Positions 1 through 9,285 are shown, counted from the first letter of the stretch. The stretch: DNA of 64,000 nt from Bdellovibrionales bacterium (GCA_041662785.1 JBAZRW010000001.1:186001-250000); one strand, 5' to 3'. Translations and numbers: made by a program. The notes: generated by a model not told the origin, from the sequence alone.

Positions 1-1775
1 AAGCGGGCGATGCGCGGACGACGCAAATCAGCATCGATCAACAAAATTTTGTTGCCCGCCGCCGCTAAAGAACGCGCCATTGACAAACAGAAGGTTGTTT
101 TCCCTTCCCCAGGGCCAGAGCTGGTGACCATCACGGTTTTAGGTGGATGATCAACGTTCGAGAAATGGATAGCTGTTCTTACGGTACGAAGTGACTCGCT
201 GTAAGCCGAAAGAGGTTTGTCCACCACATAATCTTCAGGAGGCCGGTTTGAAATAGTCTTCAAGCTGGGCACTTGTCCAATAACGGGAAGACCCGTGCTT
301 TCTTCCAGTTGAGGCGCAGTGCGGAACCCACGATCAAAGAAATCGACCAAGTAAGAAAAGACAATGCCAAGAACGCCACCTAAGAAGGCGCCCGCAATCA
401 AGAAAAGCCACTTTTGGGGAAAAGCCGGACGCTCGGGAATATCGGCGCGCGCAATAATGCGCGTGTCGGGAAGCTGCATTTCCTGCTGTTCAGTCGTTTG
501 TTTAAAACGCGCCAAAAAGTTTTCATAAAGCGTGCGGCTGGCATCGGCCTCGCGCTGCAATTGACGGAGTTGAACCGTATCTTTCAGCTCACTTCCCGCC
601 TTGCCTTCAAGACGCGTCAGCTCACTTTGCAACTGCCTGTCCTTGGCGTGAGCAATATCCACTTCGCTGGCCAAGGATTTCAATATTTTTTGAACTTCTT
701 CGGCAATCTTGCGCTGAATGTCCATGCGCTCAGCCCGCGCGTTGATCATCGTGGGATGGCGATCGCCATAACGCGTTGCAAGCTCAGCCTCCTTACGACG
801 CACTTCTGCCTCTTGCTCACGCAATCTTTGGATCAAAGGTGCCGAAAGAACATCAGAAGAGCCCTCAATGCTCCCCCCTGCATTCACCATAGCCTGCGCA
901 CTACGCAGACGAGCTTCAGCCTGCGACGTTTGCGCCCGTGCCGTGATCAACTGCATGTTGATCTCTTGCATCTGACGCGTGGCAACTGTTCCGCCATCAA
1001 TTTGAATGAGGTTGGCCTTTTGACGGAAATTCTCCACCACACGTTCACTGTTCTCCACTTCTTGGCGAAGAGTCGTTAGGCGTTCACTCAGCCATTTGTT
1101 GGCGCGGGCCGCCACTTCATACTTGGCCTCAAGTTGATCAACAAGGTATTCATCCGCGATCGTGTTGGCGATCAAGGCTGCTTTTTTTGGATCTTGTGAT
1201 TCAAGGGTTATGTAAAGGCTCATCGAACGGCCATCATTAACAACGGCGAGTTTCTTTTGAAGTGCCTTCGCTGTCGCCGTTTTTTGGGCTTGCTCGCGTT
1301 CAGCCTCTTCCGCAGGGGGAGGCTCTCTCATCCAATTCATGGGATTAAACAACCTTGCCCAAGAACGCCCTGCATTATTAAACTCAGGATCCTGAAGAAG
1401 ATTGAGCTTTTTAATCACGCGATCCAAAACAGACCGCGATGTTATGATGTCAATTTCGCTACGCAGCGTCGCACTGTCGCTTCCCATAGGGGAAAGACTG
1501 CTTCCCATTTCAAAAAGTTTCGACTGGCGTTGATCGAGAAGAAGAACAACTTCTCCTTTATACTGCGGCGTCAAAATCAAAGAAAGCAGAAGGCCAAAAA
1601 CAGCGCCAACAACTACCATTCGCACAATAATAAAGAGCCGCCGACGCAAAAGGCGTCCGGCCTCTCGAAAATCGACACCATGGATAAAACCACCCGAAAA
1701 ACCGGTGGAGGAAAGGGCATAAGCGGTAGCATCCTGTGCCCCTTGCTTTTCGCCTTTTTGCTCTGACAACGCCAT
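1..1775 (-). CDS. Wzc/GumC-type polysaccharide co-polymerase with BY-kinase domain (3' end beyond window)
   Basis: Inner-membrane chain-length determinant fused to a bacterial tyrosine-kinase domain, expected to control polymer length and drive export with the Wza-like protein encoded just downstream. The 591 visible codons show a cytoplasmic N-terminus, a first membrane segment near residues 37-60, a long periplasmic coiled-coil region rich in Q/E/R, and a second membrane segment after a PERPAFP proline motif. The kinase part begins with Walker A GPGEGKTT (about 554-561) and Walker A' ILLIDADLRRP (577-587); the open frame then runs off the left edge, so Walker B and the Tyr-rich tail are not seen. 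The ATG at 1775 has an AAGGAG about 8 nt upstream. It is followed by wza-like and barrel genes on the same strand. Family call is firm; which sugar polymer is unknown. Confidence 0.93.
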   Translation of the reverse strand, partial: MALSEQKGEKQGAQDATAYALSSTGFSGGFIHGVDFREAGRLLRRRLFIIVRMVVVGAVFGLLLSLILTPQYKGEVVLLLDQRQSKLFEMGSSLSPMGSDSATLRSEIDIITSRSVLDRVIKKLNLLQDPEFNNAGRSWARLFNPMNWMREPPPAEEAEREQAQKTATAKALQKKLAVVNDGRSMSLYITLESQDPKKAALIANTIADEYLVDQLEAKYEVAARANKWLSERLTTLRQEVENSERVVENFRQKANLIQIDGGTVATRQMQEINMQLITARAQTSQAEARLRSAQAMVNAGGSIEGSSDVLSAPLIQRLREQEAEVRRKEAELATRYGDRHPTMINARAERMDIQRKIAEEVQKILKSLASEVDIAHAKDRQLQSELTRLEGKAGSELKDTVQLRQLQREADASRTLYENFLARFKQTTEQQEMQLPDTRIIARADIPERPAFPQKWLFLIAGAFLGGVLGIVFSYLVDFFDRGFRTAPQLEESTGLPVIGQVPSLKTISNRPPEDYVVDKPLSAYSESLRTVRTAIHFSNVDHPPKTVMVTSSGPGEGKTTFCLSMARSLAAAGNKILLIDADLRRPRIAR

Positions 1776-1916
1776 TGAAAAATCTCCTTATGACCTTACG
1801 CTCTATTTCTACCAATTAAGTTCTTAAAACGACATAAACAACTAGCCAAGGAAAGGAACCCAACAATAGACCCCTTGTCCCAACACGATTTAACTAAATA
1901 ACTATAGTTTCAGCAA

Positions 1917-2558
1917 CTAAAAGAAGCGTTCCGGAACGCGGATAATGTCCCCAGGAGCAACAATAGCCTCTTCTAACGCTGGAGAGTCTTTCTTTTCAGG
2001 GTCATTGGCATGAGATATGGTCGCTCCGCTTTTATCGGCGCGATACGTGTACCCGCCAGCCAAGGCCACAGCATTAATAACTGTCATGCCATTCACATAA
2101 GGATAGCTGCCCGGCTTTGAGACTTCCCCTAAAATAAAGAAGGGGCGATAATTAATGACTTGAGCACTAACACGTGGATCGTGCAAATAACCTTCGGCTA
2201 ATTTCTTGCGAACCGCTTGTTCAAAAGACCGAATGGGCTGACCGGCAGCGCGCACATCGCCGATCAAAGGCATGGCCACAATACCTGTGCTGCCAACCTC
2301 ATATTCCCCCGATAGGTCAGCCTCACCGTAAACGGTTAGCTTGATACGATCCCCTGTGCCGAGAACGTACTCCTGACTACCAGAATTACCGGAAACCACT
2401 GCTTGGGCATCGCCATCGGCGGCTGACGCCACCTGAACCCGCAAAGCCGCTGATTTAGGCGCGGTTACTGGAAGAGCGGCCCAGGAGGAAGTTAGGTGGA
2501 AGAGAAGAACAGCGCAGGAAAAAACCAATGCAAAACAAAAACCATGGCCTTTACGCAT
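1917..2558 (-). CDS. Wza/GumB-like polysaccharide export protein
   Basis: Periplasmic/outer-membrane polysaccharide export protein that would pair with the Wzc-like kinase. After a signal peptide (about residues 1-27, Phe/Leu-rich core ending SSWA) comes a Poly_export-type domain beginning near EYVLGTGDRIKLTVYG and a SLBB-like segment (FFILGEVSKPGSYPYVNGMTV). It has 213 aa, shorter than E. coli Wza and closer to GumB-size members. No lipobox cysteine is visible, so membrane anchoring is uncertain and the separate beta-barrel upstream may provide the outer-membrane channel. I chose the ATG at 2558 because GGGAGA lies 6-7 nt before it; an in-frame TTG at 2573 would overlap that site. Confidence 0.9.
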   Translation of the reverse strand: MRKGHGFCFALVFSCAVLLFHLTSSWAALPVTAPKSAALRVQVASAADGDAQAVVSGNSGSQEYVLGTGDRIKLTVYGEADLSGEYEVGSTGIVAMPLIGDVRAAGQPIRSFEQAVRKKLAEGYLHDPRVSAQVINYRPFFILGEVSKPGSYPYVNGMTVINAVALAGGYTYRADKSGATISHANDPEKKDSPALEEAIVAPGDIIRVPERFF

Positions 2559-2593
2559 GCGCTGTTCTCCCAAACTTAAGTCGAGCTGCTTTA

Positions 2594-3919
2594 TTAGAGA
2601 CGAACCCCAAGGCGCATCGTTACCATGTTGCGCGTATAGTCAGAGGTATTGTCTGTTGAGTTACGGTCATCCCAGTTGTAAAGCAAATCAGTGTACAGAT
2701 TGCGATTGATCAGATAGCGCCCGCCTAAACCAGCCGAAACCATGTCGTCTTCGCGCTCGCCAAGACCGTTAAAGTCAGCATGCGAATAGGCTACGTTTCC
2801 TTCAAGAAGGACATTGCGCAACAGCTCATGTGTCACAGTCGCCGAACCGCCCGTTTGATAGAAGCTATTGTAGCCATCAAGCGTCGTTTCTTCGATGGTG
2901 CGATCCGCTTCCAAAACAACCGAGGTCATGCCCGTGACGTTCCAATCCAAGCGGCCACCAATCTTGGGCGAGTTCGCAACCTTATTGGTGATGAAATCAT
3001 CATAATTCTGAACCATCCATCCCGCGAACAAATCAACGGAAGTGATGCCTCCCAAATCAGCCGTCGCGCCAACAACCGTCTCAAAACCGTCTGATTGATG
3101 GGTCGGATTGTTATCATAATCACGCACGTTGTACGCCCCGCGAATATAAGGCTTTAGATTGCCAGAAACTTGATAGCCAAGTTTACCGCCTACAACATGC
3201 TCGTTGCGATTGCGCGTACTTTGGTCGAGAAGACCGCCCGTCGATGGCGTGTTGTCGTAATCAAAGCGCTTGTAATCATAGTCCGCGTTGACCTTCAAAA
3301 GGCCAACACCACGATAGAAAGAAAGACCACCCTTGGCCACGCCAAACGTCGTGGGCTCAGTCCCGTTCACAGCATTAGGGGACGTACGCGACTCAGCAAG
3401 ACGCTGATAACCAGCATGAGCACCCAGCCATGTTTCCGCAAGAATGTCATAACGGCCATTCACGTCAACAACGGCGTTCTTATAGTCCTCACTAGCGTGC
3501 TGGCTATAGTAGTTGATGTCACCAAACGTCGTCACCGACAAAGCATGACGACCCCAATTAGAGAACAGATTGACAATCGGACGAATGGTTCCGATAGCGT
3601 CATCGCGTTCGTCATTCGGCGCGGCATAAATGTTGGAGTCATACGTTTCACCCAGCTCAAGGGTGGGAAAAAGCTCAAAACTGCCCATTTCAATCGGGGC
3701 CGCATCATAATCGGGGCGAGGATGTTCAAGAACAGACTCGGCGCGCTCTGGGCGATCATTTTTAAGATCAACGGGATTGCCAATAACAATGGTGCTGTCT
3801 GGCTGAGGCCGTCCACCAAAAAGACCTTCAGGTCCATAAGCCTGAGCCGAGGAGGCACTGGCTAAGAGGGCCGCTACCGTAAGAAGAGCGCATCCGCCCC
3901 ATTGCTTTTTGTTATTCAT
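2594..3919 (-). CDS. Outer-membrane beta-barrel protein (BBP2-like) of the exopolysaccharide locus
   Basis: Predicted outer-membrane barrel, 441 aa. A signal peptide (MNNKKQWGG through SSAQA) precedes alternating polar/aromatic strands typical of barrels, with recurrent segments such as LGETYDSNIYA, YDYKRFDYD and a terminal strand MRLGVRL. The YDSN(I/V)Y signature near the start of the barrel is characteristic of BBP2-type putative porins found beside Wza/Wzc genes. The ATG at 3919 follows GAGGGAAGA; an upstream in-frame ATG at 3943 would put acidic residues ahead of the signal peptide, which is unlikely. It lies 35 nt upstream of the Wza-like gene on the same strand. A role as the outer-membrane exit pore or scaffold for the polymer is inferred from position only. 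Confidence 0.8.
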   Translation of the reverse strand: MNNKKQWGGCALLTVAALLASASSAQAYGPEGLFGGRPQPDSTIVIGNPVDLKNDRPERAESVLEHPRPDYDAAPIEMGSFELFPTLELGETYDSNIYAAPNDERDDAIGTIRPIVNLFSNWGRHALSVTTFGDINYYSQHASEDYKNAVVDVNGRYDILAETWLGAHAGYQRLAESRTSPNAVNGTEPTTFGVAKGGLSFYRGVGLLKVNADYDYKRFDYDNTPSTGGLLDQSTRNRNEHVVGGKLGYQVSGNLKPYIRGAYNVRDYDNNPTHQSDGFETVVGATADLGGITSVDLFAGWMVQNYDDFITNKVANSPKIGGRLDWNVTGMTSVVLEADRTIEETTLDGYNSFYQTGGSATVTHELLRNVLLEGNVAYSHADFNGLGEREDDMVSAGLGGRYLINRNLYTDLLYNWDDRNSTDNTSDYTRNMVTMRLGVRL

Positions 3920-3975
3920 TCTTCCCTCTTCTCTAATCATCAAAACAGTTTTGAGCGTTTAGTCCTAAACTCCAC

Positions 3976-4554
3976 TTAATCAGCGCTAGGCTTTTCTGTG
4001 GGAGGCGGCTCCTTGGGCACACCCGGACGGATGGTCACTGGCGGTAAACTAGGCCCCCTCATGCCAGGCGTCTGAGCCAGCAAGGCGTCGATTTGCAAGA
4101 AAGCATTATCGCATTGATTGGGGCGGCCTGACGCCACAACAACGGGAGCATTGGAAAAGTCCTGCGAAGCTTGAACAATTGTAGCATAAAGGGGAGTTCC
4201 AGCCTGTTCAGGCGTCATCGATTCAACAAGACGACGAAGATCGGCACAAATGACAGGAACACTCGGTGGTGTGATTTGAGGCGCATACTCGCCCGCCATC
4301 GCCATCATCTTGTTCGAGAAAGCAGGATCAGATCCCATGGTATTTTGTGTTGTTTTCAACAAGGCGCGAATAACCTCATCAACATTGCCAGAGCCCTTTT
4401 TCAAAAGGACCTGCACATCGGCCAGATTTTTCTTGGCCAAAGCCTCATTGATCTGACCCGTAACAGAACCCGCCGCGTTAACAGAGCTAACGCCTACGAA
4501 TAAAAGGGTCGACATAAATCCTACTAAAAAAGACTGGACTAGAGATTTTTTCAT
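3976..4554 (-). CDS. Secreted protein of unknown function in the exopolysaccharide locus
   Basis: I do not recognise a family. The 192-aa product begins with a clear signal peptide (MKKSLVQSF, a hydrophobic core, then SSVNAAG). The mature part is helical in look, with two cysteines (in VICADL and NQCDNA), and ends in a Pro-rich, probably unstructured tail (PPVTIRPGVPKEPPPTEKP). The ATG at 4554 is preceded by GGAGG at good spacing; a longer in-frame start at 4617 would bury the signal peptide. It is the first gene of the barrel/Wza/Wzc transcription unit, downstream of a strong terminator at 4671-4694, so its promoter should lie in 4555-4660. An envelope role linked to polymer export is inferred. 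Confidence 0.75.
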   Translation of the reverse strand: MKKSLVQSFLVGFMSTLLFVGVSSVNAAGSVTGQINEALAKKNLADVQVLLKKGSGNVDEVIRALLKTTQNTMGSDPAFSNKMMAMAGEYAPQITPPSVPVICADLRRLVESMTPEQAGTPLYATIVQASQDFSNAPVVVASGRPNQCDNAFLQIDALLAQTPGMRGPSLPPVTIRPGVPKEPPPTEKPSAD

Positions 4555-4670
4555 TAAAGCCTCCATAAGGAATCGTAAGTGAACCATGTCTTTATAGGCA
4601 AAAACCACCAAAACCACAATCTTTTTTCTTTAACAAGGTCTTTCCGCCCCATTAAGTGCGACAAAAAAGA

Positions 4671-4694
4671 CGCTCCCCGCTTTCGCGAGGCGCG
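4671..4694 (-). terminator. Rho-independent terminator behind the 4739-5260 gene
   Basis: Reading the minus strand, a GC-rich stem of about ten pairs with one mismatch and one G-U (arms 4685-4694 and 4671-4680) closes a GAAA tetraloop and is followed by a T-rich run (complement of 4663-4668). It lies about 45 nt past the stop of the HExxH protein gene and separates it from the 3976-4554 operon. Confidence 0.75.
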
Positions 4695-4738
4695 CCCCAT
4701 TGTCCACTCTTCCTGTATTGTTATTCTTTACCCTCTTC

Positions 4739-5260
4739 TTAATCCGCCTGAGCCACGGCCACCGCGCTTGTTGTTGCTGGGCAAGCCGCCATACGGCTGA
4801 TCCATGAAGCTCTTACGAAAGGCGAGTGGCCCTGGTCTTCAAGCCATTTGTTTTGAAGGGTATAGGCCTCAACCTCTTTGGACTGAGCGCAGCTCCATGC
4901 CGCACTATGCTTAAAACTTTGAGCATAATGAACAAGTTCGTGCACCAAGAGGCTCATTTGGGTCGAGTCTTCAGGGTCAAAATAACGATGGTCAAGAACA
5001 ACCTGCCCACCGATATAAAGCGCCTTGGCGCGTCCTGCCAAACGGCCCATATGGCTAACGATCTCGGTCAACCGCGTACGGCTGGCCACAACGCGGGGAA
5101 GAACAGGAACACGAACGCCTGTTTGAGCCTCAACCCACGCCATCAACGGCGCAATCACAGCGGCGGGAACGATATCGCCGTCCTCATAATCAGCGCGTAC
5201 AGTTTGGGGGAACCCTACCAACAGGGCCAAAACGAAAATGATATAAAGGAATGTTTTCAT
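4739..5260 (-). CDS. Secreted HExxH-motif protein (DUF6647-like)
   Basis: A 173-aa exported protein: signal peptide to about residue 23 (VRADYED), then a compact domain with a zincin-like HELVHYAQ at H107-E108-xx-H111 and a downstream EVEAY that could supply the third zinc ligand. This arrangement is known from small putative metallopeptidases such as DUF6647; peptidase activity is not proven. The ATG at 5260 follows a GGTGG; an earlier in-frame ATG at 5293 would place the signal peptide internally. It sits between the flippase gene and a terminator, as a short or single-gene unit within the exopolysaccharide locus, so processing of envelope or matrix components is a reasonable but unproven guess. 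Confidence 0.72.
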   Translation of the reverse strand: MKTFLYIIFVLALLVGFPQTVRADYEDGDIVPAAVIAPLMAWVEAQTGVRVPVLPRVVASRTRLTEIVSHMGRLAGRAKALYIGGQVVLDHRYFDPEDSTQMSLLVHELVHYAQSFKHSAAWSCAQSKEVEAYTLQNKWLEDQGHSPFVRASWISRMAACPATTSAVAVAQAD

Positions 5261-5363
5261 CGAAACCACCACTTGTTCTTGTGATGATTTCACTCTACGC
5301 GAAACTGACTAAATCGCGCTTAACTATTGATATAATTAGATATTATTGTTTTTATCTTAAATT

Positions 5364-6671
5364 TTATGGATCGAGGAATTCCGCCATTTTTGACGAATTA
5401 CTTTCAGCAGCAGCTTTACTTTCACAGGTTTTTTTTCTGGGGCCCCAAAAAACAAAAAATAACCACCAAACAAGCAGCAAAGAGCTGGACAAAACGGCGC
5501 TGTAGCCAACCCCCACAAGACCCATAATGGGGACAAAAAAGAAATTACCCAACACGGCGGGAATAAGAATCAAAAGCCCCCCCATCCAAAGAGACGTGTC
5601 CTGATGCCTTGCATAAAGGACGTAATAGAGGGCTTGGGTAAGGGAGAGGATTAAAACAGACAATAACATAAGCCAAAGCGTTACAGCTTCCGTGGCAAAG
5701 GCTGGCTTACCAAAAAACTGGGCGGAATAAGGGATGCCAACGCCCAAAACAACGGAAGCCAGCGTCACAAAAAGGGCGACTTCCACCACCATATATCGCG
5801 TTTCCTTCCAAAAGGCCGATATTTGCCCCTCACGATAATGGGCAATCAAGCGAGGATAGGAAAAAGAATAGAATCCGCTGTGAACCAAGGAAAGCAAGGC
5901 GGCAGAAAAAGAGCCGTAAAAGGTTATAACACCAACGGACTCGAGCCCCAGATAATGGGACACCACAAAACGATCAACACTCCCTGCCACGGTAGCGCCA
6001 AGCGAGCTCAACCAAAAGGGAAGGCTTTTATAAATAGCCTGTGTCAGCCAAACCCGATCTACAGGAAAACGTAAAGCCTCGCGCCACGGATAACGACGAA
6101 AGACCCATAACGTCCAAACGAGGCTAACGGCCTCGCCAAGTGCCCAAGCAACAAGGATCGCCTGCACCGAGCGAAAGGCGGGAAAGGTCAACCCCAACCC
6201 CACGACAAAAAGACTCCACAGTCCCGACCTTACAAAAAACAATCCCGTCGCAAGGATGGGTCTCCCCAACGAAACAAGGTTCGTCGTAAAAATGTTGGTT
6301 AGATTCTCTAGGACAGCAATCATAAAAATAACGCAGGCAAGCTTGAAGCTCACCGCATGAAACAAAACCAAAACAAGACCAAAAAGAGCAAAAACAACGT
6401 AGTTGAGGCCGTAGAAAAGCGTCTGATCGCGCATCTTCCTCATGGCCTCAAGAGGATTGCAATCCACCAAATCGCGAACCACGACATAGTCCACGCGAAG
6501 GCCTAAAACAATGGTCGAGATTGTCACAACGGAAAAAACAAGTCCATATACGCCCAAATCGGATAAACCAAGGTATCGCCCCATATACAGCGACAGGGCA
6601 AGCTTGGCGGCCAAGGACACCACGCGCAAAAGCACGTTGGCTATTTTCTTGACAAGAGGGGTGGACTCCAT
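5364..6671 (-). CDS. Wzx-like oligosaccharide flippase (MATE/PST superfamily)
   Basis: A 435-aa polytopic membrane protein, almost entirely hydrophobic segments separated by short basic loops, consistent with about 12-14 helices. The N-terminal pattern (VVSLAAKLALSLYMGRYLGLSDLGVYGL) is typical of polysaccharide-biosynthesis flippases that move undecaprenyl-PP-linked repeat units to the periplasm. It is transcribed away from the 6794 glycosyltransferase gene, leaving 122 nt for divergent promoters. With the priming transferase, glycosyltransferases and Wzy-like polymerase nearby it completes a Wzx/Wzy-type pathway. A lipid II-type substrate cannot be excluded from sequence alone, but context favours exopolysaccharide. 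Confidence 0.85.
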   Translation of the reverse strand: MESTPLVKKIANVLLRVVSLAAKLALSLYMGRYLGLSDLGVYGLVFSVVTISTIVLGLRVDYVVVRDLVDCNPLEAMRKMRDQTLFYGLNYVVFALFGLVLVLFHAVSFKLACVIFMIAVLENLTNIFTTNLVSLGRPILATGLFFVRSGLWSLFVVGLGLTFPAFRSVQAILVAWALGEAVSLVWTLWVFRRYPWREALRFPVDRVWLTQAIYKSLPFWLSSLGATVAGSVDRFVVSHYLGLESVGVITFYGSFSAALLSLVHSGFYSFSYPRLIAHYREGQISAFWKETRYMVVEVALFVTLASVVLGVGIPYSAQFFGKPAFATEAVTLWLMLLSVLILSLTQALYYVLYARHQDTSLWMGGLLILIPAVLGNFFFVPIMGLVGVGYSAVLSSSLLLVWWLFFVFWGPRKKTCESKAAAESNSSKMAEFLDP

Positions 6672-6793
6672 CGACGATCCCTAAAAAATAAAAACGCGCG
6701 CGATGTTAATAAAATAACAAACATCCGCGCCGCATCTTCTTTAACAACCCATCACGCTATTAATACAGCAAGCCTTATAGGACAAGATTTCAG

Positions 6794-7948
6794 GTGAAAC
6801 AAACAATCATTCTTTATCTCTCGGATATGCAAAGCGGCGGCACGGAATGGTTTGCCCTCCGCTTGGCGCGTGGTCTGAAGGAAAAAGGCCTGTCCCCACG
6901 CTTTCTGGTTGCCCAAAAGAAAGGCAGTCTTCTGCCCCTGATTCAGGGCGAGTTCGATGTCACAACGCTTTCGGCCACAAAATACCAGCTTTTCAACCTG
7001 CTTGGTACACTCCCCGCCATGATAAGGTTCCTGCGTCAGCAGCCCTCGCCCGTTTTGATCAGCGGGCTGCCCTATCTTAATATCGTGGCGGCGATTGCTA
7101 AAGTTTTTTGCGGAAAGGCTCTGCACCTTATTGTCGTAGAGCATATGCGGCTTGGGCCGCCTTTGTCCTTTTCAGGCTTTTTCAAACAAGCGAGCAAGTT
7201 GGCGCTCACATGGCTCTATCAACGCCTTGCGGATGCCGTCGTTTGCGTGTCGAAAACGGTAAAGGACGATATGCGGCAACTGGGCGCATCCAGCCATAGC
7301 CGCGCCGCGCTCATCTATAATCCCCTTATTCCACCTAATTTTGAAGCGCTGGCACAACGGCCTGTCGATCATTCTTGGCTTCTTGATAAGACGCAGCCAA
7401 CGCTTTTGGCCGTTGGGCGACTTTTACCCGTAAAGGACTACCCCACCCTTTTACGCGCCTTTGCGCAGGTTCTTCAAACAAAGCCCGCAAGGCTCATTAT
7501 CCTTGGCGAAGGCGAGGAAAGAGCCTCTTTGGAAGCGCTTATCTCCACGCTTTCGATTCAAAGCAGCGTCAGTCTGGCGGGTGAAACGGATAATGTTTTT
7601 CCCTTTTTGAAAGCTGCCGATCTTCTGGTCTTGGCCTCAACCAGCGAAGCGTTTGGCAACGTCATCGTCGAGGCACTGGCGTGCGGCACGCCCGTTGTCA
7701 GCACGGATTGCGGCGGCCCACGAGAAATCTTGCAGGCCAGCCTTTACGGTACGCTTGTCGCTGCCAGCAACCCAAGTGAAATGGCGAAAGCCATTCTGGC
7801 TGCCTTGGAAACATCGCCCGACAAAGAAAAACTGAAGGAGCGAGGTCTTTCCTTCTCGGTTGAAAATGCCGTCAATGCATACACCCGCCTTTTTCAGGCC
7901 GCGGCCTCTGCCGCCTCGCGGCGCGATACGGCCATCGACGCCAAATAG
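6794..7948 (+). CDS. Glycosyltransferase, GT4 family
   Basis: A 384-aa GT-B fold transferase. The N-terminal acceptor domain starts ILYLSDMQSGGTEWFALRLARGL, with a Gly-rich loop typical of GT4. The C-terminal donor domain has AVGRLLPVKDYPTLLRAF, ILGEGEERASLEALI and the E-x7-E region SEAFGNVIVEALACGTPVV. It should add one sugar to the lipid-linked repeat unit at the cytoplasmic membrane face. The start is a GTG with AGGA about 11 nt upstream. It is the only + strand gene in this part of the locus, and its last 55 nt overlap the 3' end of the convergent polymerase gene. Confidence 0.9.
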   Translation: MKQTIILYLSDMQSGGTEWFALRLARGLKEKGLSPRFLVAQKKGSLLPLIQGEFDVTTLSATKYQLFNLLGTLPAMIRFLRQQPSPVLISGLPYLNIVAAIAKVFCGKALHLIVVEHMRLGPPLSFSGFFKQASKLALTWLYQRLADAVVCVSKTVKDDMRQLGASSHSRAALIYNPLIPPNFEALAQRPVDHSWLLDKTQPTLLAVGRLLPVKDYPTLLRAFAQVLQTKPARLIILGEGEERASLEALISTLSIQSSVSLAGETDNVFPFLKAADLLVLASTSEAFGNVIVEALACGTPVVSTDCGGPREILQASLYGTLVAASNPSEMAKAILAALETSPDKEKLKERGLSFSVENAVNAYTRLFQAAASAASRRDTAIDAK

Positions 7949-9285
7949 CGGCACACCAGCCCCATCGTTACCCAAATCATAGGCGAGCGCACGCTGTCAC
8001 AGGGAACCCCCGCGAGCAGGACAGCAAAGCAGCTGAGAATCAAAGGATAGGCAGCAAAGGGAACCTCCCCCGTTCTTATGCGGTACTGTAGCGTTTCCAC
8101 AAGAACGGCCCGCGCCAACCACAGCCACAGCCCAAGCCAGAATAGGACGCCGACGATCCCCATGTCGGCGGCAAATCGCGCATAAACCGAATAAACGGCA
8201 GGCCAAAAGCCCATGGGGCCAAAAAGCCAGAGTTGAATCTCCCAACTGTAATAGCCCCAAGACGGCATATACTCGGCAGCATGAAAGCCAAATTGGCCAA
8301 AGCCAACGCCATAGAGGGGGCTTTCAGCAAACATTCTAAGCGCCGATGTCATCGACGCAAGTCGCGATAGGTTTGATATATTATCGCTTGAGACGACGGC
8401 AAAAACGATGTCATTAAAGAAATAGGCGATCACCGCAATCCCAAGGGGAAGAAAAAGGGCAAAAAGCCAAGTGACGGGAGCCAGCATTTTTTCAGGATTA
8501 CCTAAACGATGCTCCGGAAGAAAAATAACTCGTAACATGATGAAAACAGCCACAAGCCCCGTGATCACGACCAAACTGGTGCGTGCTTCGGCCAAAATAA
8601 TCATGCCGTTGAGAACCAAAAAAAGCGTGACAAAAAGGATCCATTTAGCCCCCTTTGTTGCCATCACCGCCGCAAGTATCCACGGCCAGATATAGCCCGC
8701 CGTGTTGGCAAAATCGGGCGGCTCAAACGCAAAGGAGCGCAAACGCGTATCGCCCTCCATCGTTGCAAAATCACTGTAAAAAGGCGTTGAAATAATCTTG
8801 AAAACGCCCGCCATCGCGCCACTCCAATGCGCCATCATCTCAAAAGAGGAAAAAATAGCGCACAGAAGGACGCTCCACGCCAAGGGGCTAACGATCAACT
8901 TGTCCCAACTATGCTTGGCCGCCAGATGATAGGTCAAAAAGGCAATGCCAAAGCCATACAAAATCACCGCAGAGGCCGAAGCAAATTTTCCAAGGCCCGT
9001 GCGCCCCAGAAAATAGTTATCCTTGATCGTGATAAAGTTAGGTGCAAATGACAAAGCAATCACACTAAACATCACGATCATAATGATCGGAAGACCAAAA
9101 ACCTTATCCCTTAGCGCCGCACTGTGATTTCCCTTCACGGCCAGCAAAGGGAAAAGGGAAAGCCCGATAAGAAATAAAAAGATATAAGCCGAAACCTCAT
9201 GCCGAATCTCCCCCAAATACGGGATCCCCTCAATGCACGTCATGGGCAAACAAAGCATAGCAAGGAAGAATAGTTTTTCTATCAT
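7894..9285 (-). CDS. Wzy/O-antigen ligase-like polysaccharide polymerase
   Basis: A 463-aa integral membrane protein with roughly a dozen hydrophobic segments and a large periplasmic loop in the second half (RMFAESPLYGVGFGQFGFHAAEYMPSW), the pattern of Wzy/WaaL-type proteins (O-antigen ligase family). It would polymerise repeat units after flipping. I use the ATG at 9285 because it overlaps the stop of the upstream glycoside hydrolase gene as ATGA, suggesting translational coupling; an in-frame start at 9369 adds a non-hydrophobic tail lying inside that gene. The 3' end (RREAAEAAA) overlaps the convergent glycosyltransferase gene by 55 nt. Confidence 0.82.
   Translation of the reverse strand: MIEKLFFLAMLCLPMTCIEGIPYLGEIRHEVSAYIFLFLIGLSLFPLLAVKGNHSAALRDKVFGLPIIMIVMFSVIALSFAPNFITIKDNYFLGRTGLGKFASASAVILYGFGIAFLTYHLAAKHSWDKLIVSPLAWSVLLCAIFSSFEMMAHWSGAMAGVFKIISTPFYSDFATMEGDTRLRSFAFEPPDFANTAGYIWPWILAAVMATKGAKWILFVTLFLVLNGMIILAEARTSLVVITGLVAVFIMLRVIFLPEHRLGNPEKMLAPVTWLFALFLPLGIAVIAYFFNDIVFAVVSSDNISNLSRLASMTSALRMFAESPLYGVGFGQFGFHAAEYMPSWGYYSWEIQLWLFGPMGFWPAVYSVYARFAADMGIVGVLFWLGLWLWLARAVLVETLQYRIRTGEVPFAAYPLILSCFAVLLAGVPCDSVRSPMIWVTMGLVCRYLASMAVSRREAAEAAA

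Noticed and set aside
414..1079. 221-codon + strand frame opposite the Wzc-like gene
   Set aside because: Shadow of the real coding strand, whose membrane segments and coiled coil are clear.
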